Below, piece after piece: positions 1 through 9,392 of a stretch of 64,000 nucleotides of DNA. Positions within the stretch are counted from its first letter, which is position 1. Each line of letters starts with the position of its first letter. A program made the position numbers and the translations under genes. This stretch comes from Desulfocurvus vexinensis DSM 17965 (GTDB lineage Bacteria > Desulfobacterota > Desulfovibrionia > Desulfovibrionales > Desulfovibrionaceae): the NCBI RefSeq assembly GCF_000519125.1, contig NZ_JAEX01000007.1, forward strand, positions 108,269-172,268. The letters are read 5' to 3'. The notes under the pieces were generated by a model. That model saw nothing but the letters and a program-made list of their open reading frames with translations. It was not told the DNA's origin and did no database searches.

Positions 1-1801
1 TGACGTGGCTGGTGAGAATCAGCGCGCTCATGGACGGGGCCAGCTTGTCGTGGCGGTTCTCGCCGCCCATCTGGTTCTCCACGAAATACTGGGGCTTGGT
101 GACCTTGCCCACGTCGTGGTACAGCGCCGCCACCCGCGCCAGCAGCGGGTTGGCCCCGATGGCCCGCGCCCCGGCCTCGACCATGTTCGACAGCACCAGC
201 GAGTGGTGATACGAGCCCGGCGCGCTGACCATCAGCTCCTGGAGCAGCGGCTGCTCCAGGCTCATGAGCTCCATGAGCCGGAAGCGCGAGACGTAGCCCA
301 GCAGGTATTCGGCCATGGGCGACAGGGCCAGCAGCAGCACCAGGGACACGAAGCCCCCGGCCAGCACGTAGGCCCCGCCCGCCAGGGCGTGCGCCAGGCC
401 CTGGTAGTCCAGAAAATTGGCGCCCACCCAGGCCAGGGACAGGCCCGCCAGCAGCGGCAGCACCGAGGCCAGCAGCTCCTTGCGGCTTTCGGCCTGCTTG
501 ATGACGAAGGCGTAGAGCAGTCCGGTGGCGAAGAAGAAGGAGAACAGCGTCAGCCCGCCGCCCAGGATCTGCGCGCAGAAGAACGCCAGCAGCAGGGTCA
601 CGAAGAAGCAGGTCACCAGCGGGAAGAACATGGCCGCCACGCCCGAGGCCCCGGCCAGGGGCAGGCTGTAGGGGATGATCTCCTTGGTCAGCACCGGCGA
701 GCCCAGGGTCAGCGGCCCGCCGATGAGCGCCAGGAACTTCGCCCCCGCGCAGAAGACCACCGCCAGCACGGACAACAGCACGTAGTCGCGCCCCTGCAGG
801 GCCGGGCACAGCCCCGCCCGGCGGCACAAAAGCAGCCCCAGGCCCATGAGCGCCGCCAGGGCGAAGATGCCCGCGGCGGGCAGCACGGTGACGCCGCGCG
901 GCGACTCGGCGGCCATGGCCTGGAGCTTGATCTGCTGCTCCAGGGTCACGGCCTCGCCGTGGCGCACCAGGATCTCGCCCTGGCGGACGTGAAAATACAC
1001 GGGCTGCACGGCGGCCATGGCCCGGTCGGCCCGGGCGCGGGTCTCCTCGCGGTCCAGGGTCAGGCTCGGCTCCAGCAGCGGGGCCAGCAGCGTCCACACG
1101 GCCTTGCGCACGGTCAGCGGCTTCTTCAGCTCGTCCTTGAGGAAGGCCGCCAGGGCCGCGCGCAGCCGGGTGATGTCCATGGTCGCCTCGGGGTCCGCGA
1201 CCATGGTCTCCTCCCCGGCGGCCATGTCGCGCAGGATGATCCCGTGCTCGTGGCGTGACAGCTCGCTGGCGTCCTCCACCACGCCCCGGGCCAGGGCCTC
1301 GCCGACCCACGGCAGCACCCGGGCCAGCACCAGGTTCTGGAAGTCCTCGCGCTGCCACAGGGCCAGGGTGGCCTTGCCGATCTCGGCGTTGAGGTCCTCG
1401 GCGATCTGCCAGCGCACGTCCTCCATGGCCTCGGGGGTCGCCGCGTCCAGGGTGCCGAACACGTCGTGTACGGCGGCGTCAATGGAGCGCAGGGCGTCGC
1501 GGGACAGGTCGAACACCGGGGGCTGGGCCTCGGCGGCACGGCGGCGCTTGGCCAGGGTGGCCGCCATGTCCTCGATGAGGAAATCGCGCCGGGCGATCAC
1601 GTCGGTGTCGGCGATGTCCCCGGCGGTGTAGGCCGGGGGGCCCGACTCCATGCGCACTCCGGCCAGGGCCGACAACCCCAGCAGGACGAGCAGGAACAGC
1701 GCCACCCCCAGGGTCCGCGTGTCCCTGGCCCGGGCGCGTTCGTCCCGGGCGGTGCGCTGGGCGCTAGGCTTTTTTCGGGTCGGCTTCTTCGAAACGTTCA
1801 T
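1..1801 (-). CDS. 7TM-HD family phosphohydrolase (PgpH/YqfF-like), partial
   Basis: Six hundred codons from an ATG at 1801 run off the left edge, so the C-terminus is missing. The N-terminus has a basic tail and a first membrane segment, followed by a long extracytoplasmic region typical of 7TMR-HDED receptors. Several hydrophobic helices come next, and then a cytoplasmic HD domain begins with the metal-binding motif LYHDVGK about 40 residues before the edge. Characterised relatives (Listeria PgpH) hydrolyse cyclic di-AMP; whether this protein does is inference. The start overlaps the end of phoH by 38 bp, and phoH-HD is a common operon order, often followed by ybeY, which would lie outside the window. 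Confidence 0.9.
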   Translation of the reverse strand, partial: MNVSKKPTRKKPSAQRTARDERARARDTRTLGVALFLLVLLGLSALAGVRMESGPPAYTAGDIADTDVIARRDFLIEDMAATLAKRRRAAEAQPPVFDLSRDALRSIDAAVHDVFGTLDAATPEAMEDVRWQIAEDLNAEIGKATLALWQREDFQNLVLARVLPWVGEALARGVVEDASELSRHEHGIILRDMAAGEETMVADPEATMDITRLRAALAAFLKDELKKPLTVRKAVWTLLAPLLEPSLTLDREETRARADRAMAAVQPVYFHVRQGEILVRHGEAVTLEQQIKLQAMAAESPRGVTVLPAAGIFALAALMGLGLLLCRRAGLCPALQGRDYVLLSVLAVVFCAGAKFLALIGGPLTLGSPVLTKEIIPYSLPLAGASGVAAMFFPLVTCFFVTLLLAFFCAQILGGGLTLFSFFFATGLLYAFVIKQAESRKELLASVLPLLAGLSLAWVGANFLDYQGLAHALAGGAYVLAGGFVSLVLLLALSPMAEYLLGYVSRFRLMELMSLEQPLLQELMVSAPGSYHHSLVLSNMVEAGARAIGANPLLARVAALYHDVGKVTKPQYFVENQMGGENRHDKLAPSMSALILTSHV

Positions 1802-2747
1802 AGGCCTGGACTATCCTTCCCACCAGGGGATGGCGAATGACATCTTTCTCGCCGAAGGTGATGAAGGCGATGCCCTCAACCCCGGCCAGGGCCTTGGCGG
1901 CCTGGACCAGACCCGACGCGGACTTGCCGGGCAGGTCGATCTGGGTCACGTCGCCGGTGACCACGGCGCGCGAGCCGAAGCCCAGGCGCGTGAGGAACAT
2001 TTTCATCTGCTCGGGGGTGGTGTTCTGGGCCTCGTCGAGGATGATGAAGGCGTCGTTAAGCGTGCGCCCGCGCATGAAGGCCAGGGGCGCGATCTCGATG
2101 ACCCCGGTCTCCAGCATCTCCTGGACCTTGGCGAAGTCCAGCATGTCGTGCAGGGCGTCGTAGAGCGGGCGCAGGTAGGGGTTGACCTTCTCCACCATGT
2201 CGCCGGGCAGAAAGCCGAGCTTCTCCCCGGCCTCCACCGCCGGGCGGGTGAGCACGATGCGCTTGACCTCGCGCCCCAGCAGGCACGACACGGCCAGGGC
2301 CACGGCGAGGTAGGTCTTGCCCGTGCCTGCCGGGCCGATGCCGAAGGTCAGGTCGTTCTCGCGAATGGCCTGCATGTAGTCGCGCTGGCCCAGGGTCTTG
2401 GGGCTCACGCGGCGCTTGGGCGAGGCCGCGAAGACCTCGGAGCTGAAGACCTCGCCGAGCTGCGCCGAGGGCTCGCGCTCGAGCACGCCCAGGGCCAGGT
2501 CCACATCGCGCGGAAACACGGGCCGCCCGGCCTTGACCTGGGCGTAGAGCTGCACCAGCAGGTTGGCGGCGCGGTTCACGCCGTCTTCGGTGCCGTGCAG
2601 ATGCACGCGGTTGCCCCGCGAGGACACGCCCACGCCGCAGCCCCTGGCCACGGCGGCCAGGTTCGCCTCCTGGGCGCCGAACAGCTCGCGCGCCAGATCG
2701 CAGTCCTCGAATTCCAGGGACCGTTCGTGGCAGGATGCCTTGGCCAT
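1764..2747 (-). CDS. phoH: PhoH family ATPase (YbeZ-like)
   Basis: The 327-residue product matches the usual PhoH/YbeZ length. It has an N-terminal KH-like region, then the P-loop [13 protein letters not shown] and the Walker B-like [15 protein letters not shown], followed by the conserved GDVTQIDLP stretch. The ATG at 2747 ([10 protein letters not shown]) was chosen because the frame upstream is compositionally unlike the protein and holds hairpin repeats. YbeZ works with the RNase YbeY in rRNA maturation and RNA quality control in other bacteria. It overlaps the downstream HD gene by 38 bp, suggesting translational coupling. Confidence 0.92.
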   Translation of the reverse strand: MAKASCHERSLEFEDCDLARELFGAQEANLAAVARGCGVGVSSRGNRVHLHGTEDGVNRAANLLVQLYAQVKAGRPVFPRDVDLALGVLEREPSAQLGEVFSSEVFAASPKRRVSPKTLGQRDYMQAIRENDLTFGIGPAGTGKTYLAVALAVSCLLGREVKRIVLTRPAVEAGEKLGFLPGDMVEKVNPYLRPLYDALHDMLDFAKVQEMLETGVIEIAPLAFMRGRTLNDAFIILDEAQNTTPEQMKMFLTRLGFGSRAVVTGDVTQIDLPGKSASGLVQAAKALAGVEGIAFITFGEKDVIRHPLVGRIVQAYERFEEADPKKA

Positions 2748-2761
2748 GCAACCCCCGGTTT

Positions 2762-2892
2762 GGCCCTTGCGGGCCCCTTGTGCATACGCCTTGTGCCGGG
2801 CGGCGTCCATGGGGCCGCAACCCGCGCCGGGCGTATGGATTGTCGTTTTGCCCTTGCGGGCCGGGCCTTGCCTGGAGCCGCCCTTGCGGGCC
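2762..2892. repeat. Three copies of a short GC hairpin
   Basis: GCCCTTGCGGGCC occurs at 2763-2775, 2850-2862 and 2880-2892, between the end of the NFACT gene and the start of phoH. Each copy can fold into a GCCC/GGGC stem with a TTGC loop. The reverse complement of the core recurs at 44840-44850. The first copy has a 5-bp stem (GGCCC/GGGCC). They may be REP-like elements or processing or attenuation sites in the operon; in such GC-rich DNA chance is also possible. Confidence 0.45.
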
Positions 2893-2902
2893 AGGGGCGG
2901 GC

Positions 2903-4468
2903 TCACGGCCCGTCCTCGGCCAGCCGCGCCTCCAGGTCCGGGTCGGGGTCCACGGCCAGGGTCCGCTCCAGGCGGTCCACCGTGACCTTGCCCGGCCCGC
3001 CGCCGGAAACGGCGCGCACATGGCGCACCTGGGCGCAGAGCACCTCGGCCCGGGCTCCGGCGGCATGGCTGCGCAGGGCCGCCAGCCCGGCGGCCTCGGC
3101 CAGGCTCGTCTCGGGCACGGGCTGGTCGGGAAACTCGCGGCGCAGGATGACGTGCGCCCCGGGCCCGTGGGCCGCGTGGAACCACAGGTCGAAGGGGCTG
3201 GCCAGCTTGCGCAGGTCGTGGTTGGCCCGCGCGCTCTTGCCGCGCAGGACCACGAAGCCGTCGCTGGTGCGAAAACGCGCCACCCCCGGCACGGCCCCGG
3301 CGGGGCGGCGCACGGCGTGGCGCTCGGCCTTGCGGGGGGCGTCGTCGCCGCCCCTGCGCTCCGGGGGCAGCTCCCCGCGCTCTGCTGCGGCCAGCTCCGC
3401 GCGCAATTGCCCCTCGCGCCCGGTCAGAAATTCCAGCCCCCGCCGCCCCTTGGCCGCCAGCCGGAACAGGCGCTCCATGTTCTCCAGCAGGGTCAGCCGC
3501 CGGTCCAGGGCGATGCGCCGGGTGCCGCCGTCGGCCTGGGGGGCGTCCAGATAAGGGCGTTTGTCGTGCTTGTCAAATTGGTAGAGCACCGCGCGCAGGG
3601 CCTCGGCCTCGGCGCCGCGGGCCACCAGACCCTCCAGGCGCGCGCGGTCGGCCTCCAGGGCGCCCAGGGCGCGGCGCGCGCGGGCCAGGGCCGCGTCCTG
3701 GCGCTTGTGCGCGGCGGCCTCGGCCAGGGCCGTGAGGTGCGGGAACAGCGTCGCCTGCCCGAAGAACCCGGCGGCGTCGAGCACGTCGTCGAACCCGTGC
3801 TCCGCCAGCCCCGCGCGCAGCTGTGGGGGCAGGCGCCAGGCCAGCAGCCGGGGCCGCGCCGCACCAGCCGCGCCGCCCCCGCCCGCCGCGTCGTCCGCCT
3901 GGGGCAGGTAGGCAAAAAACCGCGCGCAGCCGCCCCGGCGCACGGCGTCCAGCACGGCCTGGTCGCGCCCCGGGGGCGAGGCCGCCAGCAGGCGGCGCAG
4001 GTCGCGGGTGATCTGCGGGTGGGCACGCCAGACCTCGCGGTCGTCGCGCACCTGGGCGGCGTCCGGCCAGGAGGGTTCGACGCCGAAGCCCGGGGGCAGC
4101 ACGTCGGCCAGGTCCGGCTCGCCCCCCGGCCCGAGGACCAGCCAGCGCCCCGGCCCGGGCGACAGCTCCAGGGCCAGCAGCCGCGCGGGCCAGTCCATGG
4201 TCCAGGCCGTCAGGCGGCGGCCCGTGAGGCGCTTGCGCAGCCACATGCAGCGCGCCGAGGGCTCGGCGGGGTTCTCGGGCTTGTGGGTGCAGGCCAGCAG
4301 CAGCCCTGCGGCGCCGCCCGTGCGCAGCAGCACATACGGCGCGCCCCCGGCGGCCTGGAGGGTCAGGGTCCAGACGCCGGGGGCGGGGCTGTGGAGCTTC
4401 TCGAGGCGCCGGCCCACGAGCGTGGGGCCCAGGGCGGCGGCGAGACAGCGGAACAGGTTGGCTTCCAT
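2903..4468 (-). CDS. NFACT RNA-binding domain protein (RqcH/FbpA-like)
   Basis: The 521-residue protein begins MEANLFRCLAAAL and has the NFACT layout: an N-terminal NFACT-N domain, a central helical/coiled-coil region rich in Ala, Arg and Glu (about 230-390), and a C-terminal NFACT-R (DUF814) domain. The latter contains FRTSDGFVVLRGKSARANHDL, followed by DLWFHA, G-AHVILR and a conserved Pro-Glu-Thr. Relatives bind stalled 50S subunits and add alanine tails (RqcH) in ribosome quality control. It lies just downstream of dksA and upstream of phoH, all factors touching ribosome or RNA metabolism. The middle region is unusually Ala/Arg-rich, like much of this genome. Confidence 0.85.
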   Translation of the reverse strand: MEANLFRCLAAALGPTLVGRRLEKLHSPAPGVWTLTLQAAGGAPYVLLRTGGAAGLLLACTHKPENPAEPSARCMWLRKRLTGRRLTAWTMDWPARLLALELSPGPGRWLVLGPGGEPDLADVLPPGFGVEPSWPDAAQVRDDREVWRAHPQITRDLRRLLAASPPGRDQAVLDAVRRGGCARFFAYLPQADDAAGGGGAAGAARPRLLAWRLPPQLRAGLAEHGFDDVLDAAGFFGQATLFPHLTALAEAAAHKRQDAALARARRALGALEADRARLEGLVARGAEAEALRAVLYQFDKHDKRPYLDAPQADGGTRRIALDRRLTLLENMERLFRLAAKGRRGLEFLTGREGQLRAELAAAERGELPPERRGGDDAPRKAERHAVRRPAGAVPGVARFRTSDGFVVLRGKSARANHDLRKLASPFDLWFHAAHGPGAHVILRREFPDQPVPETSLAEAAGLAALRSHAAGARAEVLCAQVRHVRAVSGGGPGKVTVDRLERTLAVDPDPDLEARLAEDGP

Positions 4469-4477
4469 ACGGGCGGC

Positions 4478-4840
4478 CTACTCGCCGCGCACCTGCTCCT
4501 CCTCCTCCTGACGGCTCTTGCAGTTGATGCACAGCGTGGTCACCGGGCGGGCCTTGAGGCGTTCCACCGAGATGTCCTCGCCGCACTCCTCGCAGATGCC
4601 GAAGGAACCGTCGTCGATGCGGTGCAGGGTCTGCTGGATCTTCTTGATCAGCTTGCGCTCGCGGTCGCGCAGGCGCAGCGTGAAGGAGCGGTCGGACTCG
4701 GCGGTGGCGCGGTCGGCGGGATCGGCGTAGACCTCGGGCGACTCGACCATATCCTCGATGGTTTCCTCGCCCTTGCGCAGGATCTCATCGAGCATCTGAT
4801 TCAGGTACTTGCGGAAGAATTCGATATCCTTTGCGTCCAT
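4478..4840 (-). CDS. dksA: DksA/TraR family zinc-finger transcription factor
   Basis: The 120-residue product has the DksA build: an N-terminal helical coiled coil, then a four-cysteine zinc finger CEEC-x17-CINC near the C-terminus. DksA binds the RNA polymerase secondary channel and acts with ppGpp. The ATG at 4840 (MDAKDIEFF) is preceded by GGAGG at good spacing, which decides the start over a longer upstream frame. It ends 10 bp before the NFACT gene, so the two are probably co-transcribed. Confidence 0.9.
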   Translation of the reverse strand: MDAKDIEFFRKYLNQMLDEILRKGEETIEDMVESPEVYADPADRATAESDRSFTLRLRDRERKLIKKIQQTLHRIDDGSFGICEECGEDISVERLKARPVTTLCINCKSRQEEEEQVRGE

Positions 4841-5009
4841 GGCGGATCCTCCGGGTGGGTGCCTGCCAGAGGCGGCGTGCATGCTGTCGGGGAAGGGGTC
4901 TTCTTACTTCATCTTCTCTTGAAAAGTAAACCCCTGCGTATTAGCGTGGCAGGCTCGGCGGTTACGGCCCGGGAGCCGGGCCATTCCGGCGAAGGCCACG
5001 GGAGGGCGC

Positions 5010-5810
5010 ATGGACGAGGATACGGCAATCCGGCGGCGGGACCAGGGCGCCGCGACCCAGGCCGCGCTGCTGCGCGCCGTGCTGGACGCGGCCCTGGCCG
5101 AGCCCGACCGGCCCGTGCTGCGCGCGGCCCTGGGCGCGGCCATGGCTGGCGTGGAGCTGGGCGGCCCCGGCGCGCCCCGGGCGGGCGTGGCCTCGCGCAT
5201 CGACGCCGACCCCGGCGCCGGGGCGCCCCGGGTTCCGGAGTCGGCCCACGCCCTGGCGGCCTGGCTGGCGACGCCCCCACCGCTGACGCCGGGGGCCGCG
5301 TCCCTCGGGCTGGCCGCCGTGAACGCCCTGCTGCCCGTGCCCCCTGGCGCCACGCCGGGCAAGGGCCAGGACCTGCTCCTGGCCCTGGGCCGGGGGGCCC
5401 GCGTGGTGGTGGTCGGCCATTTCCCCTTCGTGGAGCGCCTGGGCGGGGCCTTCGCGGCCCTTGCCGTGCTGGAGCTGGCCCCGCGCCCGGGCGACCTGCC
5501 TGCGGCGCGCGCCGCCGAGGTGCTGCCCGGGGCGGACGTGGTGGCCATCACCGGCACCACCCTGCACAACGGCACCCTGGGCGGGCTGCTCGCCCTGTGC
5601 CGCCCCGGGGCGCGGGTGGTGCTGCTGGGCCCAAGCGCCCCCCTGGCCCCGGCCCTGCTGGGCCTGGGCATCGACGCCCTGGCCGGGGCCGTGGCCCGCG
5701 ACCCGCGCGCCGTGCTGGACGGCGTGGCCCGCAGCCTGCCCATGCGCCGCCTGGAGGGCATGGACGCCGTGGTCCTGGCCCGGGAGAATTTTTTTGGCCT
5801 TTCGAGTTGA
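5010..5810 (+). CDS. DUF364-type (putative heavy-metal chelation) domain protein
   Basis: The 266-residue product carries the C-terminal pattern typical of DUF364 proteins: VVVVGHFPFVERL, then a conserved Asp-Val-Val with ITGTTLHNGTL and a final VLLGPSAPL-type strand. The N-terminal half matches the DUF4213 region and is Ala-rich. Family members are found near molybdenum, metal and cobalamin genes, but no biochemical role is secure. The gene is alone on the plus strand. Its stop codon overlaps the -35 element of the downstream tRNA-Gly promoter. Confidence 0.7.
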   Translation: MDEDTAIRRRDQGAATQAALLRAVLDAALAEPDRPVLRAALGAAMAGVELGGPGAPRAGVASRIDADPGAGAPRVPESAHALAAWLATPPPLTPGAASLGLAAVNALLPVPPGATPGKGQDLLLALGRGARVVVVGHFPFVERLGGAFAALAVLELAPRPGDLPAARAAEVLPGADVVAITGTTLHNGTLGGLLALCRPGARVVLLGPSAPLAPALLGLGIDALAGAVARDPRAVLDGVARSLPMRRLEGMDAVVLARENFFGLSS

Positions 5811-5835
5811 CAGGGGCAGCCGACGCGGATAGAAG
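5807..5835 (+). promoter_or_regulatory. Sigma-70-type promoter for tRNA-Gly
   Basis: TTGACA at 5807-5812 and TAGAAG at 5830-5835 are separated by 17 bp, about 28 bp before the tRNA 5' end. The -35 overlaps the TGA stop of the DUF364 gene. Confidence 0.6.
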
Positions 5836-5862
5836 GTCTCTCGCTTCACGACGCACCCCTGA

Positions 5863-5937
<75 letters not shown>

Positions 5938-5951
5938 CAAGGCACCCACTG

Positions 5952-5981
5952 CGCCGCCCCCTCCGGGCGGCGTCTTTTTTT
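5952..5981 (+). terminator. Rho-independent terminator of tRNA-Gly copy 1
   Basis: An 8-bp stem, CGCCGCCC (5952-5959) with GGGCGGCG (5965-5972), is followed by a seven-T run at 5975-5981. Confidence 0.85.
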
Positions 5982-6205
5982 GGTGCGCCCAACCCGGGCG
6001 GACCGTTGGCAAAAGCATGAGGGCAGCAAGGCCAGCCCGGGCGGGTGCCTGCGGCCCTCCCCCACGACGGGCCGCGCCAGGGCCGGGGCCTGAACGGCAC
6101 AACCCCGGGCCGGGGGCGGCAGTGTCAGGTGAATACTATCTCTGTACAACTAAGGCAAAGATGGCGAACCTCAATTCTCTCCCTCCGTCTCCCACTCTGA
6201 AAAAA

Positions 6206-7210
6206 CTACGACACATCCGCAACACCTTCAACAAGCGGCAAGCAGTGATTCCCCTTCCAAAGGCACGGCCCCTTCATCATCAGCCGAGTGTTGAGGACCC
6301 TGAGGCCCTTCCTGATTTGATCGTCCTCAAGTAGCCCTAAAGCAGCCTCGAAGCCAGCAGCAATGAACGCGGTCTGATCATGTCCGCCACTTTTATACTT
6401 GTGCCCCCATAGCTTTACTCCGGAGTGGCCTGCGACTTGATCGCCTAATTCTTTTGGTAGTGCATCGATCGGAGAGGACGCAGCATGGAATGAAATGGCC
6501 AACGGAATATTATCGCCGTTGAACACCATGTCCTGTGCAACAGTCAGGACTTCCTGCCTATATATATTGACCCTTGCAATGGTAGGGAGTTTGTACTTGA
6601 TGCTCTTGTATCCTGCAGGGGATAGACAGCTGCCACCCCAGAAGGACATCTCTGTCTTTCGCCAATCGAGCACGGTTGCATCCAGATAATATCGCAAAAA
6701 ATGGAGAGTGTCTGCGGCAACCGGAAACCCCATGAATCTTCTGTAAATATCTTTGTAACTGCTATACAGCGATTGGTTGACGGGGCGCTCGCATTTCTCT
6801 TGTTGCAAGCCCTGTCCAGCGATCCATGCTTTCCGCCGCGCAGGCTCCACCACCAGGTCCAGATCGGATGCCCCCTGGGGGATGCTGGAGTGTTCAATGT
6901 TGCGAAGCACAAATCCCTGCGCTTCGAGCGTATGGATGATCTCCTCTTCGAGGGGGCGCCGCCGCTCCTGTGCTTCCAGCACATAGGAGAAATACACGAT
7001 GTCGTCGTACTTCTTTCTGTGCTGCGAAAAACGTTTGGGGATGTCGCTGCTTTCACCGACATAAAACTCACCGTCAGCAAATCCAAGGATATACAACCCG
7101 CAACGGTCTTTGCCTGGGAATAACTGGCCGACGGACCAAGCGTTCTCGACCTGAGTGAAGGCCGAGAAGCCCCATGAGGCTAACACGCTGTAAATAGTCT
7201 CCAAGTCCAT
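6206..7210 (-). CDS. GIY-YIG nuclease-like protein with unknown C-terminal domain
   Basis: With the start at 7210 the protein has 334 residues; an in-frame ATG at 7252 would overlap the preceding gene by 16 bp. A GIY-YIG fold is visible at about 36-100: GLYIL (38-42), YVGES (50-54), R60, H64 and a Glu-rich helix (E88-E90) where the catalytic Glu is expected. The rest (about 110-334) matches no family I recognise; it contains WGGSC, a region ending LLEDDQ and a cationic C-terminal part. The DNA is clearly lower in GC than its surroundings and uses A/T-ending codons, a sign of recent transfer. It follows a transglutaminase-like gene and the two probably form one unit. It could be a mobile-element nuclease or part of a defence module; the function is unknown. 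Confidence 0.72.
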   Translation of the reverse strand: MDLETIYSVLASWGFSAFTQVENAWSVGQLFPGKDRCGLYILGFADGEFYVGESSDIPKRFSQHRKKYDDIVYFSYVLEAQERRRPLEEEIIHTLEAQGFVLRNIEHSSIPQGASDLDLVVEPARRKAWIAGQGLQQEKCERPVNQSLYSSYKDIYRRFMGFPVAADTLHFLRYYLDATVLDWRKTEMSFWGGSCLSPAGYKSIKYKLPTIARVNIYRQEVLTVAQDMVFNGDNIPLAISFHAASSPIDALPKELGDQVAGHSGVKLWGHKYKSGGHDQTAFIAAGFEAALGLLEDDQIRKGLRVLNTRLMMKGPCLWKGNHCLPLVEGVADVS

Positions 7211-7236
7211 TATATCAGCCCCCACTCCTAATGCCC

Positions 7237-8112
7237 CTAGACATCTATCCATACATAATCATACCATATTTTTTCAATATACTCGCGCAGGGCGGAGAAC
7301 CGCTCCGCCTGGAAAAACTCCGCCATTGTCGTAATGCCCAGCTTCCTTGTGTTGAAAACGACGACGCTCTGCGTCCCCAGTTCGCGGTTATCGTAAATGA
7401 CAATCGTATATATCCTGGAAAAGTAATCCTTCTTTTCATGGAAGATGGCGTCCGGGCTGTCAGCCGTTGGCGCGAAGTCGTCGATGTCGAACCGGCACAA
7501 ATCCATGAGCCCGGCCAAACGGCCCGTCTTTTTATCGACGTAGCTCATGTTGAAGTACGGATCATGCACCACCCAGGAATTGCTGTCCTTGTCCAGAACT
7601 TCGAGGAATGTGTGCCCGATGAATCTCCCGTCATTATTCAAACACAATCCATGCACAATGCGGGATTCAATGCTAATGTTGAAGAGAATGTTGCGCAGGA
7701 AGTAGGCGCGGCTGTCACATTTCAGGAGCGGCCTGGGCCCCTTGCCAGCCAAGAAATCCTCCACCATTGAATACATGACGGAAATCTTGTCCCTGTATTC
7801 CACGGCAAAAGCCCTGACAGAACTCTCGTGTATCAATGCCCTGTAGTAGCTGCTCGTCTCCTGGCAGGAACCGGTTTGGGAATCCCTGGCCTTTGCGAGT
7901 ATCGGACTGTCAAATGTCTTGAAGAAGTCCTTCTCCAGGTAAGTAGCCTGTTCTGCCGCCCTGGCTTGAGTCATTCTTGCTGCCTGGACATACCGATCCC
8001 CATCCAGCAGGACATACCCAAGGCCGCCCACGGCAATCAGCACAAAAAGGCAACCAAACAGCCAGGGCAGCGCACTGCCTTGCAGCGTCGGTTCCCGATT
8101 GATCTCCGGCAT
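7237..8112 (-). CDS. Membrane-anchored transglutaminase-like protein
   Basis: The 291-residue protein has one N-terminal membrane segment (about 15-36) and a soluble domain. The soluble domain shows a transglutaminase-type triad: C132 at the head of a helix (KCDSRAYFLRNIL), H167 in GHTFLEVLD and D184 in VVHDPYFN, with RIVHGL between. Such folds act as cysteine proteases, peptidases or amidases. The ATG at 8112 was chosen because low-GC coding character begins there; the frame upstream is GC-rich and low-complexity. It sits 26 bp before the GIY-YIG gene (or overlaps it by 16 bp if that starts at 7252). Substrate and role are unknown. Confidence 0.7.
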   Translation of the reverse strand: MPEINREPTLQGSALPWLFGCLFVLIAVGGLGYVLLDGDRYVQAARMTQARAAEQATYLEKDFFKTFDSPILAKARDSQTGSCQETSSYYRALIHESSVRAFAVEYRDKISVMYSMVEDFLAGKGPRPLLKCDSRAYFLRNILFNISIESRIVHGLCLNNDGRFIGHTFLEVLDKDSNSWVVHDPYFNMSYVDKKTGRLAGLMDLCRFDIDDFAPTADSPDAIFHEKKDYFSRIYTIVIYDNRELGTQSVVVFNTRKLGITTMAEFFQAERFSALREYIEKIWYDYVWIDV

Positions 8113-8376
8113 CCTCTGCCCCTTGGCCCGCAGCATTCCCGCAGCGGGCGAGAATCGGTTGACGAGGCGCAGGCGACCGCCCGGCCTTCCGGGCGCTGCC
8201 TTGCGCGAAGCCGCCTGTAGCATGGCGCCCCCGCCCTGCCAAGAACCGGGGTTCGCGGCGCGCCCGCCGCCCAAAAAGTGCACCCGCGCCCCACGAAACT
8301 CTTGCGCGCGGGGCACCGAACGGATACGGTCCGTTTTCGCACCGAGGGGTTCCGGCGACAGGGGGGATATTGTCCG
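8113..8376. other. GC-rich intergenic stretch upstream of the island genes
   Basis: Composition jumps back to the genome's GC-rich norm at about 8110, marking the right edge of the low-GC island. It must hold the promoter of the minus-strand pair, but I see no clear -35/-10. Open frames on both strands here look non-coding. Confidence 0.4.
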
Positions 8377-8405
8377 TTGACAGCGCCAACTCTCTGGACT
8401 ATAGG
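8377..8405 (+). promoter_or_regulatory. Promoter of the tRNA-Cys/tRNA-Gly unit
   Basis: A consensus TTGACA (8377-8382), a 17-bp spacer and TATAGG (8400-8405) lie 19 bp before tRNA-Cys. Confidence 0.8.
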
Positions 8406-8423
8406 CTCAATTCCTCGGCACGG

Positions 8424-8498
<75 letters not shown>

Positions 8499-8502
8499 CG
8501 AT

Positions 8503-8577
<75 letters not shown>

Positions 8578-8590
8578 CATGACCAGGACG

Positions 8591-8617
8591 ACGCCGGCGC
8601 GAGCCGGCGTTTTTTTT
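8591..8617 (+). terminator. Terminator of the tRNA-Cys/tRNA-Gly unit
   Basis: A stem of ACGCCGGC (8591-8598) and GCCGGCGT (8603-8610) with a GCGA loop, then a T run to 8617. Confidence 0.88.
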
Positions 8618-8648
8618 GGCCCGGGCCCGGCCCGGAAACGGAGGCACC

Positions 8649-9392
8649 GTGCAGACCACTGAGCCCATCTCCCTGGACGCGCCCCTGGACGAACTGCTGG
8701 ACTACGCCGGACGGCGCTTCCAGGTGGCCTTCGAACCGGTGAGCGCGGCGGGCAGGACCCTGGAGGTCCTGCAGATCACCAACATGACCGAGTACGTGGA
8801 GCGCATCGCCGAGGCCGCAGCCCCCGGCCAGGGCGTGGAGCTGCCCTTCTGGGCCAAGGTCTGGCCCGCGTCCATGGTCCTGGCGCACCTGGCGGCCTCG
8901 CTGCCCGCCCCGCCCGACGCCGAGCTGCTGGAGATCGGGGCCGGGGTGGGCGTGTGCGGGCTGTTCGCCGCCGCTGCCGGGTTGCGCGTCACCATCACCG
9001 ACATCAACCACGACGCCCTGGTGTTCGCGCGCATCAACGTGCTGCATAACGGGCTGGCCGACCGCACCCGGGTGCAGCGGGCCGACTTTTCCGCGGACCG
9101 CCTGGGGCGGCGCTTCGACATCATCGTCGGCGCCGAGGTGCTCTACATCGAGGCGCTGCACCGGGGGCTGGTCAAGTTCCTCGCCGCCCACCTGCACCCC
9201 CGCCCGGGGGCCCAGGCCCTGCTGGCCCGCAGCTACGAGCGCCGGGCCATGCGCTTCTTCAAGCTGGCCGAGGAAGACTTCACCATGAGCAACAAGACCG
9301 TGGGCTGCAAGGCGACGGACGGCGACGGCGACCCCGAGCGCCACCTGTGCGACATCGTGCGCCTCGTGCCCCGCAAGGTGGTGCCCCGATGA
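8649..9392 (+). CDS. Class I SAM-dependent methyltransferase (Methyltransf_16-like)
   Basis: A GTG at 8649 preceded by GGAGG is the likely start (247 residues); the ATG at 8616 sits in the upstream terminator and has no ribosome site. PFWAKVWPASMVLAHL (about 66-81) is typical of METTL21/methyltransferase-16 enzymes that modify proteins. Motif I LLEIGAGVGVCGL, the acidic strand TITDIN and the post-motif GAEVLYIE follow. It overlaps the ycaO start by 4 bp (ATGA), so the two are translationally coupled. A protein substrate is inferred from the family only. Confidence 0.8.
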   Translation: MQTTEPISLDAPLDELLDYAGRRFQVAFEPVSAAGRTLEVLQITNMTEYVERIAEAAAPGQGVELPFWAKVWPASMVLAHLAASLPAPPDAELLEIGAGVGVCGLFAAAAGLRVTITDINHDALVFARINVLHNGLADRTRVQRADFSADRLGRRFDIIVGAEVLYIEALHRGLVKFLAAHLHPRPGAQALLARSYERRAMRFFKLAEEDFTMSNKTVGCKATDGDGDPERHLCDIVRLVPRKVVPR

